From Betaproteobacteria bacterium (GTDB lineage Bacteria > Pseudomonadota > Gammaproteobacteria > Burkholderiales > SG8-41), in assembly GCA_947467315.1 (NCBI GenBank), contig CANIID010000009.1, forward strand, positions 1-41,976: DNA of 41,976 bases. The letters run 5' to 3'. The notes under the pieces were generated by a model that was not told the origin of the DNA, searched no databases, and saw only the letters and a list, made by a program, of their open reading frames with translations. This document shows positions 23,677-31,687 of this stretch, one piece after another. Position 1 is the first letter of the stretch; each line of letters opens with the position of its first letter. The position numbers were made by a program, and so were the translations under genes.

Positions 23677-25080
23677 TTATGCGCGCGCAGGCCACGCCGC
23701 CGCATGCGAGCCGCGTGGCGCGGCAGGCCGTACCCAGCGCCCCGGTGTTTCGGATAACTGTACCGCGGGTTTCAGATGCGTGACACGCCCCCACGGCGAA
23801 TCATGTTCCGTCAGCAACGTCGCCAGCACATCCGGCGGCAATTCCAGCGGCAGATTCTGATATTCTGCTGGCGAAAATTTACCCAGCCCACGGAACCACT
23901 CGCCCGAGCCTGCGAGCGAGGTGCGCACCAGCCAACTGCCGCCGATGGTGGCGCGGCGATGCAGCGCCACCATGGTGGCAAACGCCAGGATGTAGCCCGC
24001 CACGTAATCGTGCGGCGAGCCGGGCAGGAACGCGGGTGTCGCATTGTTCGGGCGCCACGCCATGCCGTTGAACGACTGCACCACGGTGTCGTAACCGCGC
24101 GCGTGCTTCCACGGGCCTTCGTGGCCCCACGCGGAGAGCGAGACATACACGATGCCGGGACGCGATTGCGCCAGCGCTTCGGGCGACAGGCCGCGTGCGG
24201 CGAGCGCGCCGGGGCGATAGGCTTGCAGGAATACGTCGCAGTCTTTCACCAGCCCGCGCATGATCTCGGCTTGCGCTGCGTCGCGCATGTCGATGTGCGC
24301 CTGTATCTTGCCGATGCCGGTATCCACATCCGACGGCGCGCCCAGATCGGGCAGGTCTTTTCGGGTGACGCGAATCACATCCGCGCCGTGTTCCGCGAAG
24401 GCCTTGGCGCATGCGGGGCCGGCCAGCACGCGCGTGAGATCGAGCATGCGGATGCCCGAGAGCGGACGATCTCCCGGTGGCAAAGGCTGCACCGGCGCAT
24501 CACCAATTTTGACGATTTCAAACAGAGGAATTTGCGCCGCGCTTTTTTGATGGGTGCAGGTTTCCCATTCGGCCTCGGTGCGGATAAAACCGCCGCAACC
24601 ACCGGCGGCGAACATGGCGGCTTCAAGCTCCAGCCCTTCGCGTTGTGCAACGGCCTTGGTCACCGCTTCTTTATCCATGGTCACGCCCAGCGCCTTGAGA
24701 TTGCCGTCGCGCACATTGGGAAAATTGCAGTGCAGGTAAATCCAGCGGCCGTCTTTGAGTTGATAAAAGCCGGTGATTTTTTCTTCGCTTTCGCCGGGCT
24801 TTTTGCCGTCGATCTTGATGTAGCGCGGGCTGCGCATCGCGGCGGCGGCAGCGTGCATGGTGAGGCTGACTTTTTGCGCGCGCCCGGTTTTGAGTTTCCA
24901 TAACTCAGCCGCGGCGAGCCCCGTGGCCGCGACACACGCGGCGCCCGGTGAAACAAATTTAAACGGCGTTTGCAGCAGCAAATCGGAGCCGGTGATTTCG
25001 ACGTTGTCCGCTGTCGAAGCGGGTAGATTGGCGAGTTGCAGCAGATGATGCAGTTGTGCGTGCGCTTCGGCGTGGGGCAT
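23677..25080 (-). CDS. Family III CoA-transferase-like protein with rearranged halves
   Basis: 467 aa from ATG 25080; AAAGGA lies 6 nt upstream, whereas for the ATG at 25086 it would abut. The usual N-terminal signature (LSGIRMLDLTRVLAGPACAKAFAEHGADVIRV) begins only at about residue 208. The first 200 residues resemble the later half of a CaiB protein (TGRAQKVSLTMHAAAAAMRS, then ITGFYQLKDGRWIYLH). The likely catalytic Asp lies in GSPHDYVAGYILAF. The order of halves is therefore the reverse of the normal one, or two partial copies have fused. It should transfer CoA to a carboxylate. It starts 10 nt after the DUF2889 stop, in an operon with an acyl-CoA synthetase. Confidence 0.85.
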   Translation of the reverse strand: MPHAEAHAQLHHLLQLANLPASTADNVEITGSDLLLQTPFKFVSPGAACVAATGLAAAELWKLKTGRAQKVSLTMHAAAAAMRSPRYIKIDGKKPGESEEKITGFYQLKDGRWIYLHCNFPNVRDGNLKALGVTMDKEAVTKAVAQREGLELEAAMFAAGGCGGFIRTEAEWETCTHQKSAAQIPLFEIVKIGDAPVQPLPPGDRPLSGIRMLDLTRVLAGPACAKAFAEHGADVIRVTRKDLPDLGAPSDVDTGIGKIQAHIDMRDAAQAEIMRGLVKDCDVFLQAYRPGALAARGLSPEALAQSRPGIVYVSLSAWGHEGPWKHARGYDTVVQSFNGMAWRPNNATPAFLPGSPHDYVAGYILAFATMVALHRRATIGGSWLVRTSLAGSGEWFRGLGKFSPAEYQNLPLELPPDVLATLLTEHDSPWGRVTHLKPAVQLSETPGRWVRPAAPRGSHAAAWPARA

Positions 25081-25090
25081 GGGCATTCCT

Positions 25091-25669
25091 TTACGATACT
25101 TTGGGCAATTGATCGCGAATTTTTGAGCCGGTGTACAGCTCCGGCCAGCGGCGCAGGGTCTCGTCGCTTTTTTCGGTGTACATGTGGCAGGTGTTAAACG
25201 TGCGCGGCATTTCGCCGGGCTGGTGTTTGCGTTTGGCCTGCCGCGCGTTGTTGGTGGATTGATACGCCACGGCGGCGATGCGGCCGAGCAGCTCCCACTG
25301 GTGCGTACAGCCGTGCGCGCTGCCGATGATGTCTTTCAAGCCGCGCGTCCAGCCGCGCGCGATGCGATGGCCTTTTAATTGCGCGAACTTGGCCGTGATG
25401 TCGCCGCACAACTTATACGGGCTGTTGTCGGTGACAGCCACGCACTCGTGAATGGTCATGTCCAGATCAATGGTGAGCCTGATCCACATATCGTGCGCGG
25501 GTACGCCTGCGGGCAAATCGGGGCTGCCGGTGCGGTTAAACCAGGTGTAGGCCTTGGTGTCGGTGAGACGGCCTTCGATATCCCACAGGCCGTCGTCGCG
25601 TTCATAGCCGCGGCAATCGATCGTACGGTGGTGGTTGAGTTTACGGGCGGTGGGGCGGGGCAGGGGCAT
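25091..25669 (-). CDS. DUF2889 protein
   Basis: 192 aa. Conserved stretches include LNHHRTIDCRGYERDDGLWDIEG near the start, MWIRLTIDLDMTIHECVAVTD in the middle and GCTHQWELLGRIAAVAYQST later. These are typical of DUF2889, a family of unknown function common beside aromatic or CoA-ester catabolism genes. Conserved Cys and His residues (DCRGY, GCTHQ) might bind a metal; that is only a guess. It sits 4 nt after the acyl-CoA synthetase stop and is cotranscribed with it and the CoA-transferase. Confidence 0.85.
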   Translation of the reverse strand: MPLPRPTARKLNHHRTIDCRGYERDDGLWDIEGRLTDTKAYTWFNRTGSPDLPAGVPAHDMWIRLTIDLDMTIHECVAVTDNSPYKLCGDITAKFAQLKGHRIARGWTRGLKDIIGSAHGCTHQWELLGRIAAVAYQSTNNARQAKRKHQPGEMPRTFNTCHMYTEKSDETLRRWPELYTGSKIRDQLPKVS

Positions 25670-25673
25670 TGCA

Positions 25674-27800
25674 TTAACCTTTCAGTGCGACAAGTGCGTC
25701 TACAGCCTTGACGCCCTGGCCTTTGGGCATCACGAGGATGGGATTGATATCGAGTTCGGCAAGCGTGCCGTTGAGATTGACCGCCAGATGCGACACCTTC
25801 ACCAGCACGTCGGCCAGCGCATCCACGTCACATGCGGGCTTGCCTCTGAAGCCTTGTAAGAGCTTCGCGCCTTTGACCTCGGCGATCATGTCGCGCGCTT
25901 CGGTGGGGGTGATCGGGCAATGGCGCATGGCGACATCTTTGTAGACTTCAACCATTACGCCGCCGGTGCCGAACAGAATCGTCGGGCCGAGTTGTGCGTC
26001 GTAGCTTACGCCGACGATGACTTCAACGCCGCCCGCGACCATCTCCTGCACCAGCACGCCGTTGATATTTGCGTTCGGTGCATGCTTTTTCGCGTTCGCC
26101 AAAATCGCTGCATGCGCGGCACGTACCTCATCGGCGTTGCGCAGATTCAAGCGCACCACGCCAGCTTCGGTTTTGTGCGGAATGTCTGGGGAATCGGCTT
26201 TTAAAACAACAGGATAGCCTATCTTCTCGGCGGCCTTCACGGCGGCGTCGGCGTCTGTGGCGCAGACTTCCATTGAGATCGGCACACCCCATGCCGCGAT
26301 CAGTTGCTTGCTTTCGGATTCGGATAGTGCGTTGCGCTTGAGTGCCTGCGCCTCCGCGAGCGCCGTGGATTGCGCAGCGCTCATCGCGGGCGCTGTGGCG
26401 AAACCCTGCTTCATGCGCTTGTCGTGCCAGGCGTGATAGTCGATCAGATGGCGCAGTCCGCGTGCCATCGAATCCGGCGTGTAAAACAGCGGCACGCCGG
26501 CGGCCTTGAGCTTGGTCAAACTCGCGCTGGTGTCGCGCGTGCCGGTCCACATGTAAGCGACGTTTTTATCCGTGGTTTGTCGCAGCGCGATGATCTGATC
26601 GATCTGCTGCTCTTTGCCGGCGCTGGCGATGGCGAGCGCGCCGACGCCCGGCTCGTCGATCATGGCGTTCATGATTTCGGGAAACGCATCGCTGTTGGCT
26701 TTGCCGGTGACATCGGCGGGGTTGGCGGCCCAACCAAAGCCCTTGATGACGCCATTGATCACACCCAGCGCCTTGTCGCTTAGCACCGGCAAATCCAGCC
26801 CTTGCTGGCCGCACATATCCGCCGTCAGCGAGCAGATGCCGCCGGAGTGCGACACCACGGCGATGCCCGGTTGCTTGGGTTTTTTCGATTGCGCCAGCAG
26901 TTGCGCGACTTCCAATAAGTCGTCGTAGCTCGGCACGCGAATCACGCCGTATTGTTTGCAGATGGCGTCGTAGAGCGCGTCAGAGCCGGTCAGCGCAGCC
27001 GTGTGCGAACTGGCGGCGCGCTTGCCCAGATCGGAGCGACCGATTTTAATCAGCACGATCGGCTTGCCGCGTTCGGCGGCGAGCTTGGCGACTTCGATAA
27101 ATTTTGCCGCGTTCTTGAAGCCCTCGACAAAACCGGCGATCACCGTGGTGCCTTCGTCGTCAAGCAGGTAACGCGCGAAATCGGCGAAATCCAGATCGGC
27201 TTCATTCCCTGTGGACACCACGTAACTCAAGCCCATGCCCGAGTCAGCGGCGCGCGCGAGAAACGGGCCGAATAGCGTGGCGCCGCTTTGGCACACCAAC
27301 CCAACCGTGCCAGTGATGCCCGCCATCTGCCGGCTCGATGACGTGAGCCAGATGTCGTCGCGTATGTTGGCCAACCCCAAACAATTCGGTCCGCTGATGC
27401 GCAAGCCCGATTCGCGCGCGTAGGCTGCGACTTCCGCCTGCAAATCCGCGCGATCAGAGAGGCCGCGTTCGGAGAACCCGGCGGAGATCACAATCGCCGC
27501 GCGCGTACCCTTGGCATGCGCTTCTTTCAGCGTGGCGAGCACGTGGTTGTACGGCACCACCACGGCGACCACATCCGGGGTTTCCGGCAGCTCGGTAATG
27601 TTTTTGTAGGACTTTACGCCGAGAATTTCGTCGTACTTCGGATTCACCGCGTACACATTGACGCGGCCTTTCATGCGCAGCGCGGCAGCCAGCATGCGTC
27701 CGCCGTACTGCTGGCGCGGTGTGGCGCCCACGATGGCAAGCGATTTGGGATTGAGCATCGTATGTATCGATGCCATCTGGTCTTTGGTCCAGATTGTCAT
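25674..27800 (-). CDS. ADP-forming acyl-CoA synthetase (acetate-CoA ligase family, fused subunits)
   Basis: 708 aa from ATG 27800; the open frame extends 65 codons upstream but those lack family character and overlap a divergent promoter. The N-terminal CoA-binding domain (LNPKSLAIVGATPRQQYGG) is followed by the succinyl-CoA-ligase-like domain with the phosphohistidine segment ASSHTAALTGSD and SHSGGICSLTADMC, then the ATP-grasp domain at about 480-705 (GYPVVLKADSPDIPHKTEAGVV, NGVLVQEMVAGGVEVIVG). It makes an acyl-CoA from an acid, ATP and CoA, or the reverse. It heads a tight operon with DUF2889 and CoA-transferase genes. Confidence 0.92.
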   Translation of the reverse strand: MTIWTKDQMASIHTMLNPKSLAIVGATPRQQYGGRMLAAALRMKGRVNVYAVNPKYDEILGVKSYKNITELPETPDVVAVVVPYNHVLATLKEAHAKGTRAAIVISAGFSERGLSDRADLQAEVAAYARESGLRISGPNCLGLANIRDDIWLTSSSRQMAGITGTVGLVCQSGATLFGPFLARAADSGMGLSYVVSTGNEADLDFADFARYLLDDEGTTVIAGFVEGFKNAAKFIEVAKLAAERGKPIVLIKIGRSDLGKRAASSHTAALTGSDALYDAICKQYGVIRVPSYDDLLEVAQLLAQSKKPKQPGIAVVSHSGGICSLTADMCGQQGLDLPVLSDKALGVINGVIKGFGWAANPADVTGKANSDAFPEIMNAMIDEPGVGALAIASAGKEQQIDQIIALRQTTDKNVAYMWTGTRDTSASLTKLKAAGVPLFYTPDSMARGLRHLIDYHAWHDKRMKQGFATAPAMSAAQSTALAEAQALKRNALSESESKQLIAAWGVPISMEVCATDADAAVKAAEKIGYPVVLKADSPDIPHKTEAGVVRLNLRNADEVRAAHAAILANAKKHAPNANINGVLVQEMVAGGVEVIVGVSYDAQLGPTILFGTGGVMVEVYKDVAMRHCPITPTEARDMIAEVKGAKLLQGFRGKPACDVDALADVLVKVSHLAVNLNGTLAELDINPILVMPKGQGVKAVDALVALKG

Positions 27801-27975
27801 AGCGGCATTTCTCTTGTGTGTATGGGAATGGATAGCAGCGGCATTGCACCGCCGAGGCACAATGTAACGGTGTGCAAGGGTGCGCGCAAGCCTGTACGTT
27901 CCGCACGGTGGAATGGAGTAGACTTTCGTGTGTAACGCCCTCTTTATTATTGACGCGGTCACTCTTGGAAAAAAT

Positions 27976-28374
27976 ATGGAAAAGAAATTCATCAACCCCG
28001 AAGGCCTGGTAAAACCCGGCTACTACACGCCGGCCATCAGTGTCAGCGGCGGCAGAACCATCTACATCGCGGGTCAGGTATCACAGGACGCCGAAGGCAA
28101 ACTCGTCGGCAAAGGCGATCTGTTGGCGCAAACCGAACAGGTCTACAAAAATCTTGGCCTCGCGCTGGCGGGCGCGGGCGCCACCTTCGCCGATGTGGTG
28201 AAGCTCAATGTCTACGTGGTGGGGTTCCAGCCCGAACATCGCGCGGTGTTGCAATCGGTGCGGGAAAAGCATGTCTCGAAAGAGCATCCGCCCGCGAGCA
28301 CGCTGGTCGGCGTGCAGGCGCTGGCGACGAGTGCGTTTTTGGTGGAGGTTGAGGCGGTGGCGGTCGTGGGGTAA
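27976..28374 (+). CDS. Rid-family protein (single domain)
   Basis: 132 aa from ATG 27976; the frame is open upstream but the protein fits the family from here. Features: GGRTIYIAGQVSQDAEGKLV, LAGAGATFADVVKLNVYVVG and SKEHPPASTLVGVQALATS, ending VEVEAVAVVG. Length matches RidA (about 128 aa), but the position of the catalytic Arg (VARLP in RidA) reads VQALA, so deaminase activity is doubtful. It is divergent from the acyl-CoA synthetase operon over 175 bp, a likely shared control region. Confidence 0.9.
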   Translation: MEKKFINPEGLVKPGYYTPAISVSGGRTIYIAGQVSQDAEGKLVGKGDLLAQTEQVYKNLGLALAGAGATFADVVKLNVYVVGFQPEHRAVLQSVREKHVSKEHPPASTLVGVQALATSAFLVEVEAVAVVG

Positions 28375-28380
28375 TACCGC

Positions 28381-28481
28381 AGGGCGGAAAAGCGCAGCGC
28401 CTTCCGCCGGAAGGATTGTTCAGGGTGCGATGTGTTGATATCCCGTGAGGCATGGCGGAAGGCGCTGCGCTTTTCCGCCCT
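28381..28481. repeat. Perfect 28-bp inverted repeat between convergent genes
   Basis: Arms at 28381-28408 and 28454-28481 are exact inverted copies around a 45-nt spacer. Each arm has its own dyad (GGCGGAA...TTCCGCC). The right arm ends 14 bp before the GST stop codon. It is related in design to the repeat at 21877 and probably serves as a two-way terminator. Confidence 0.88.
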
Positions 28482-28495
28482 ACACGAACACAGCG

Positions 28496-29203
28496 TTACG
28501 CTGCGGCAGCTCCCAACACGTTTTCGGCAACGACAAACTTTGCCAGCCAGCGCTTGTTGATAATCATGTTCTCCTGCCACGCCGCTTCGATGTTGGCTAC
28601 GGTGGAGGCTTTCACCGCCGGGGCGGCGAGCAGGGCATCGCGCCATGCCTTGAGATGCGGAAACTTCTCGATAAAGCCTAGCGGACGCAGGCGATCCATG
28701 AAGGTATAGCGTTGCAGGAAGGGCGCGTACGCGGCATCGACCAGCGACATTTTCGGGCCGTTGAAGTAAGGGCCGTCATTGCCGCGTTTGGCCAGCGCTG
28801 CGTCGAGCTTGCCGAACACCTCGGCGATCTTGGCGGCTTTTTTGGTGAATTCATCTTCGGTATCGGAATAGGCGGCGGTGGAAATCGCGCTGGCGAACGT
28901 GGGCACGTAATCCGTCCAGGCGCGATTACGCGCGCGGGTGAGCGGGTCGGCCGGGTGCAGTTGCGGCGCGACGGTTTCGTCGAGGTATTCGGCGATGGCG
29001 TTGGATTCAAACAGCGCGTCGTTGTCGCCGATGCGCAGCACCGGCACCTTCGCGTGCGGGGAGATTTTCAGGAACCAGTCGGGGCGGTTGTCGCGGTCGA
29101 TGTAGGTGATGTCGTAATCGATGTTCTTCGCACGCAGCACAATCGCGGCGCGTTGCACCCACGGGCATGTTTTGAAGCTGCACAGCATTGGTTTGGATGA
29201 CAT
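28496..29203 (-). CDS. Glutathione S-transferase-family protein
   Basis: 235 aa. Thioredoxin-like N-terminal domain with CPW at Cys13 (CSFKTCPWVQRA), the cis-Pro segment AKVPVLRI and the glutathione-binding DALFESNAIAEYLDE; an all-helical C-terminal domain follows. A Cys rather than Ser/Tyr active residue suggests an omega- or lignostilbene/dehalogenase-type class that reduces or cleaves thioether or disulfide bonds. AAAGGA precedes the ATG, and a 7-bp dyad lies at 29225-29240. Confidence 0.92.
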   Translation of the reverse strand: MSSKPMLCSFKTCPWVQRAAIVLRAKNIDYDITYIDRDNRPDWFLKISPHAKVPVLRIGDNDALFESNAIAEYLDETVAPQLHPADPLTRARNRAWTDYVPTFASAISTAAYSDTEDEFTKKAAKIAEVFGKLDAALAKRGNDGPYFNGPKMSLVDAAYAPFLQRYTFMDRLRPLGFIEKFPHLKAWRDALLAAPAVKASTVANIEAAWQENMIINKRWLAKFVVAENVLGAAAA

Positions 29204-29224
29204 GGTTTTTTCCTTTCGAGGTTG

Positions 29225-29240
29225 GATGAGTCAACTCATC
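29225..29240. promoter_or_regulatory. Dyad GATGAGT-CA-ACTCATC upstream of the GST gene
   Basis: Perfect 7-bp arms with a 2-nt centre, 22-37 bp before the GST start. Could be an operator for a dimeric regulator; no regulator gene is nearby. Confidence 0.4.
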
Positions 29241-29325
29241 TGGTTTGTGGAGGGCATCATAATCGGGATTGCCCCCTTACCCTAACCCTCGCCACCGTGT
29301 CCGGGGGCGAGGGGATATAAATTTG

Positions 29326-30513
29326 TTAATCCGCCGGTAAGCCATTACGCAGCAAATCGCGCGCGATAAACCAGCGATGCACTTCACTCGGGCCTTCGTA
29401 GATGCGCCATACGCGGCTGGCGCGACAGATGTATTCCAGCGGCAGGTCTTTGGTCATGCCCATGCCACCGAAGAGTTGCATCGCGCGATCGGCCACGCGG
29501 TAAATCATTTCGCTGCCTTGCAGTTTAACCATCGCCGCGTCGCGCCGCCAGTTGGTTTCGCCGGCATCGATTTTGCACGCGAGGCGCCACGCGATGAGGC
29601 GCACCATTTCCATTTCTTGAAAACTGTCGGCGATCCACCATTGCACGGCCTGGCGGTCGGCGAGCGGTTTGCCGAAGGTGACGCGTTCGTTGGCCTGCGG
29701 AATCATCAGTTCAAGGCAGCGGCGTGCGTAGCCCAGCGCGCGGCAGGCGATTTCCAGTCGGCGCACACCCAGACGATTCTGCATCGGGCCGAAGCCATTG
29801 CCGACCGTGCCGAGCACCTGATCGTCGGATAGCTGCACGTTGTCGAAAAACACGCCGTAGGGCGCGTGTTCGCCGATGGTGTTGAGCACCGTCGGGATCG
29901 ACACGCCCTTGGTGCCCTGATCGACCAGAAACGCGGTGATGCCGCCGCGCGAGCCTTTGGCCGGATCGGTTACGGCCATCACGATCATGAAGTCGGCGCG
30001 GCGGGCATGGCTGATAAAAATCTTTTGCCCGTTGATGACCCATTTGCCGTTTTTGTATTCGGCGCGGGTTTTCATGCCTGCCGGATCGGCGCCCGCGCCG
30101 GGTTCGGTGATGGCGATAGCGCTTTTTTTGTCGCCGTTGGCGTAGGGGATGAAATACTTTTGGATCTGATCGCCCTTGCAGGTTTCTTTCAGCATGAACA
30201 GATTCGGGCTGTCGGGCGGCAGCACCCACGGCGTGATGCTGGTTTTTAGTTCCTCGATCACCACGGATTTGGCGAGCATGCCGAGATTCTGACCACCGTA
30301 TTCTTCGGGCACGTCGATGCCGTAGAGACCGATCTCCTTCGCTTTGCGGTTGAGTTCTTTTTCCGCGTCGGGGTCGATCAGCGGGGCATCGGTGAGGCCG
30401 CGTTCGGCTTCGCGGCGAATCACGTCTTTTTCCAGCGGCAGCAGCTCCTCGCGGGTGAAGCGCGCCACGGTTTCGCGCAGCATGCGCAGTTCTTCGGGTA
30501 GGGTGAAATCCAC
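29326..30513 (-). CDS. Acyl-CoA dehydrogenase
   Basis: 395 aa. FAD-dependent alpha,beta-dehydrogenation of an acyl-CoA. Features: FAITEPGAGADPAGMKT-like flavin contact (AIAITEPGAGADPAG), KWVINGQKIFISHA, QNRLGVRRLEIACRALGYA, QLFGGMGMTKDLPLE, and RIYEGPSEVHRWFIARDLL, in which the Glu is in the place of the catalytic base. It lies 50 bp downstream of two further acyl-CoA dehydrogenase genes; unlike those, it looks like a complete homotetrameric enzyme. Confidence 0.92.
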   Translation of the reverse strand: MDFTLPEELRMLRETVARFTREELLPLEKDVIRREAERGLTDAPLIDPDAEKELNRKAKEIGLYGIDVPEEYGGQNLGMLAKSVVIEELKTSITPWVLPPDSPNLFMLKETCKGDQIQKYFIPYANGDKKSAIAITEPGAGADPAGMKTRAEYKNGKWVINGQKIFISHARRADFMIVMAVTDPAKGSRGGITAFLVDQGTKGVSIPTVLNTIGEHAPYGVFFDNVQLSDDQVLGTVGNGFGPMQNRLGVRRLEIACRALGYARRCLELMIPQANERVTFGKPLADRQAVQWWIADSFQEMEMVRLIAWRLACKIDAGETNWRRDAAMVKLQGSEMIYRVADRAMQLFGGMGMTKDLPLEYICRASRVWRIYEGPSEVHRWFIARDLLRNGLPAD

Positions 30514-30563
30514 GGGTGTTCTCTTTCAGTGTTGCGATGGCGCGGCGTTGGCCGTCGTGGTGA

Positions 30564-31676
30564 CTATGCCGCCACCAACCCCAGCGCGGTTTCCAGTTGT
30601 TTGCGATGCGCCTTGGGCGCGCCCAGGCAGTGATACAGCGAGCGAGACATCTTGGTATGCAACGTCAGGCCGTATTCGCGCACCACACCCATGCCGGCGT
30701 GTACCTCATGCGCGTAGTCGCAGGCGCGCATATAGCTCTCGGACGCCACCGACTTGGCCACGTGAACGCTGGCCGTCGCATCCATGCCGCTGTCGAGTTT
30801 CCACAGCGCCTCGTAGGTGGTCCAGCGTGCCGAATCGACATAGTTAACCATATGGATGATGTGATCCTGCACCCGTGCAAAGCGACCGATGATCTGGCCG
30901 AATTGCGTGCGGTCACGCGCGTAGTTGAGCGACATCTCGTAGACGGTTTTGCACGCCCCCACTTTGTAGGCGCACAGCACTGGCGTGGCGGCGAGCATGG
31001 CGCGCTGTAGCGCGTCCCACACATTGGGGAGCACGTCGCCCGCGCTCACGCGCACGTTGTCGAACGTGACTTCGCTCATGCCGGCGATAAATCCATCGAG
31101 CGCGCGCACCGCAACACCTGGCGCTTTGGCGTCGACGCGCATGAGGCTGATGCCCGTGCCGCTGCGTACCGCCGTCAGCAGATCGGTCGCGTGAAGGGCG
31201 TCGTGAACAAAAACCTTGGTGCCACTCAGCACGAAATCGTTTCCCTGGCTTTTGGCGGTAAGGCGTATGCCGTCCGCCGACCAGCCGTATTGTGCTTCGG
31301 TTAGCGCCAGCGCGAACACGCGCTCGCCGCTGGCGAGGCGCGGCAGCCACGCCTTCTTTATGTCTTCACTGCCGGCTTCCAGCAGGATGCGCGCGCACAG
31401 CACCGCCGATGAAAACAGCGGGCCGGGCACGGGGCCGGCGCCGAGTTCTTCGAATAACACTGCCACGTCGGTCATATCGTTGCCGGTGCCGCCGTAGGCT
31501 TCGGGTATGGCCATGCCGGTCCAGCCGAGTTCCGCCATTTGCTTCCAGATGCCGGCCATGACAAGTGCGGGATCGCGGTCAAGTTTGAGCAACACGTCGC
31601 GAGGGCAGGCGCCGCGCACGAAGTCGCGGGCAGAATCCTGAATCAGTTGCTGGGTGTCGTTTAAAGCTAGGTCCAT
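30564..31676 (-). CDS. Acyl-CoA dehydrogenase-like subunit lacking the catalytic glutamate motif
   Basis: 370 aa from ATG 31676; the long open frame upstream is the shadow of the neighbouring gene. The family fold is seen in MAELGWTGMAIPEAYGGTG, LALTEAQYGWSADGIRLT and YARDRTQFGQIIGRFARVQD. The end reads SRSLYHCLGAPKAHRKQL, without the YEGTxxxxR catalytic Glu. It is 11 nt from the upstream acyl-CoA dehydrogenase gene; such pairs in actinobacteria and others form alpha2-beta2 enzymes in which only one subunit carries the Glu and full FAD site. Pairing here is an inference from gene order. Confidence 0.88.
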   Translation of the reverse strand: MDLALNDTQQLIQDSARDFVRGACPRDVLLKLDRDPALVMAGIWKQMAELGWTGMAIPEAYGGTGNDMTDVAVLFEELGAGPVPGPLFSSAVLCARILLEAGSEDIKKAWLPRLASGERVFALALTEAQYGWSADGIRLTAKSQGNDFVLSGTKVFVHDALHATDLLTAVRSGTGISLMRVDAKAPGVAVRALDGFIAGMSEVTFDNVRVSAGDVLPNVWDALQRAMLAATPVLCAYKVGACKTVYEMSLNYARDRTQFGQIIGRFARVQDHIIHMVNYVDSARWTTYEALWKLDSGMDATASVHVAKSVASESYMRACDYAHEVHAGMGVVREYGLTLHTKMSRSLYHCLGAPKAHRKQLETALGLVAA

Positions 31677-31687
31677 ATTTTTTCGTC

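Noticed and set aside
27801-27995. 65-codon N-terminal extension of the acyl-CoA synthetase
   Set aside because: Cys/His/Arg-rich, no similarity to the family, overlaps the divergent Rid promoter region.
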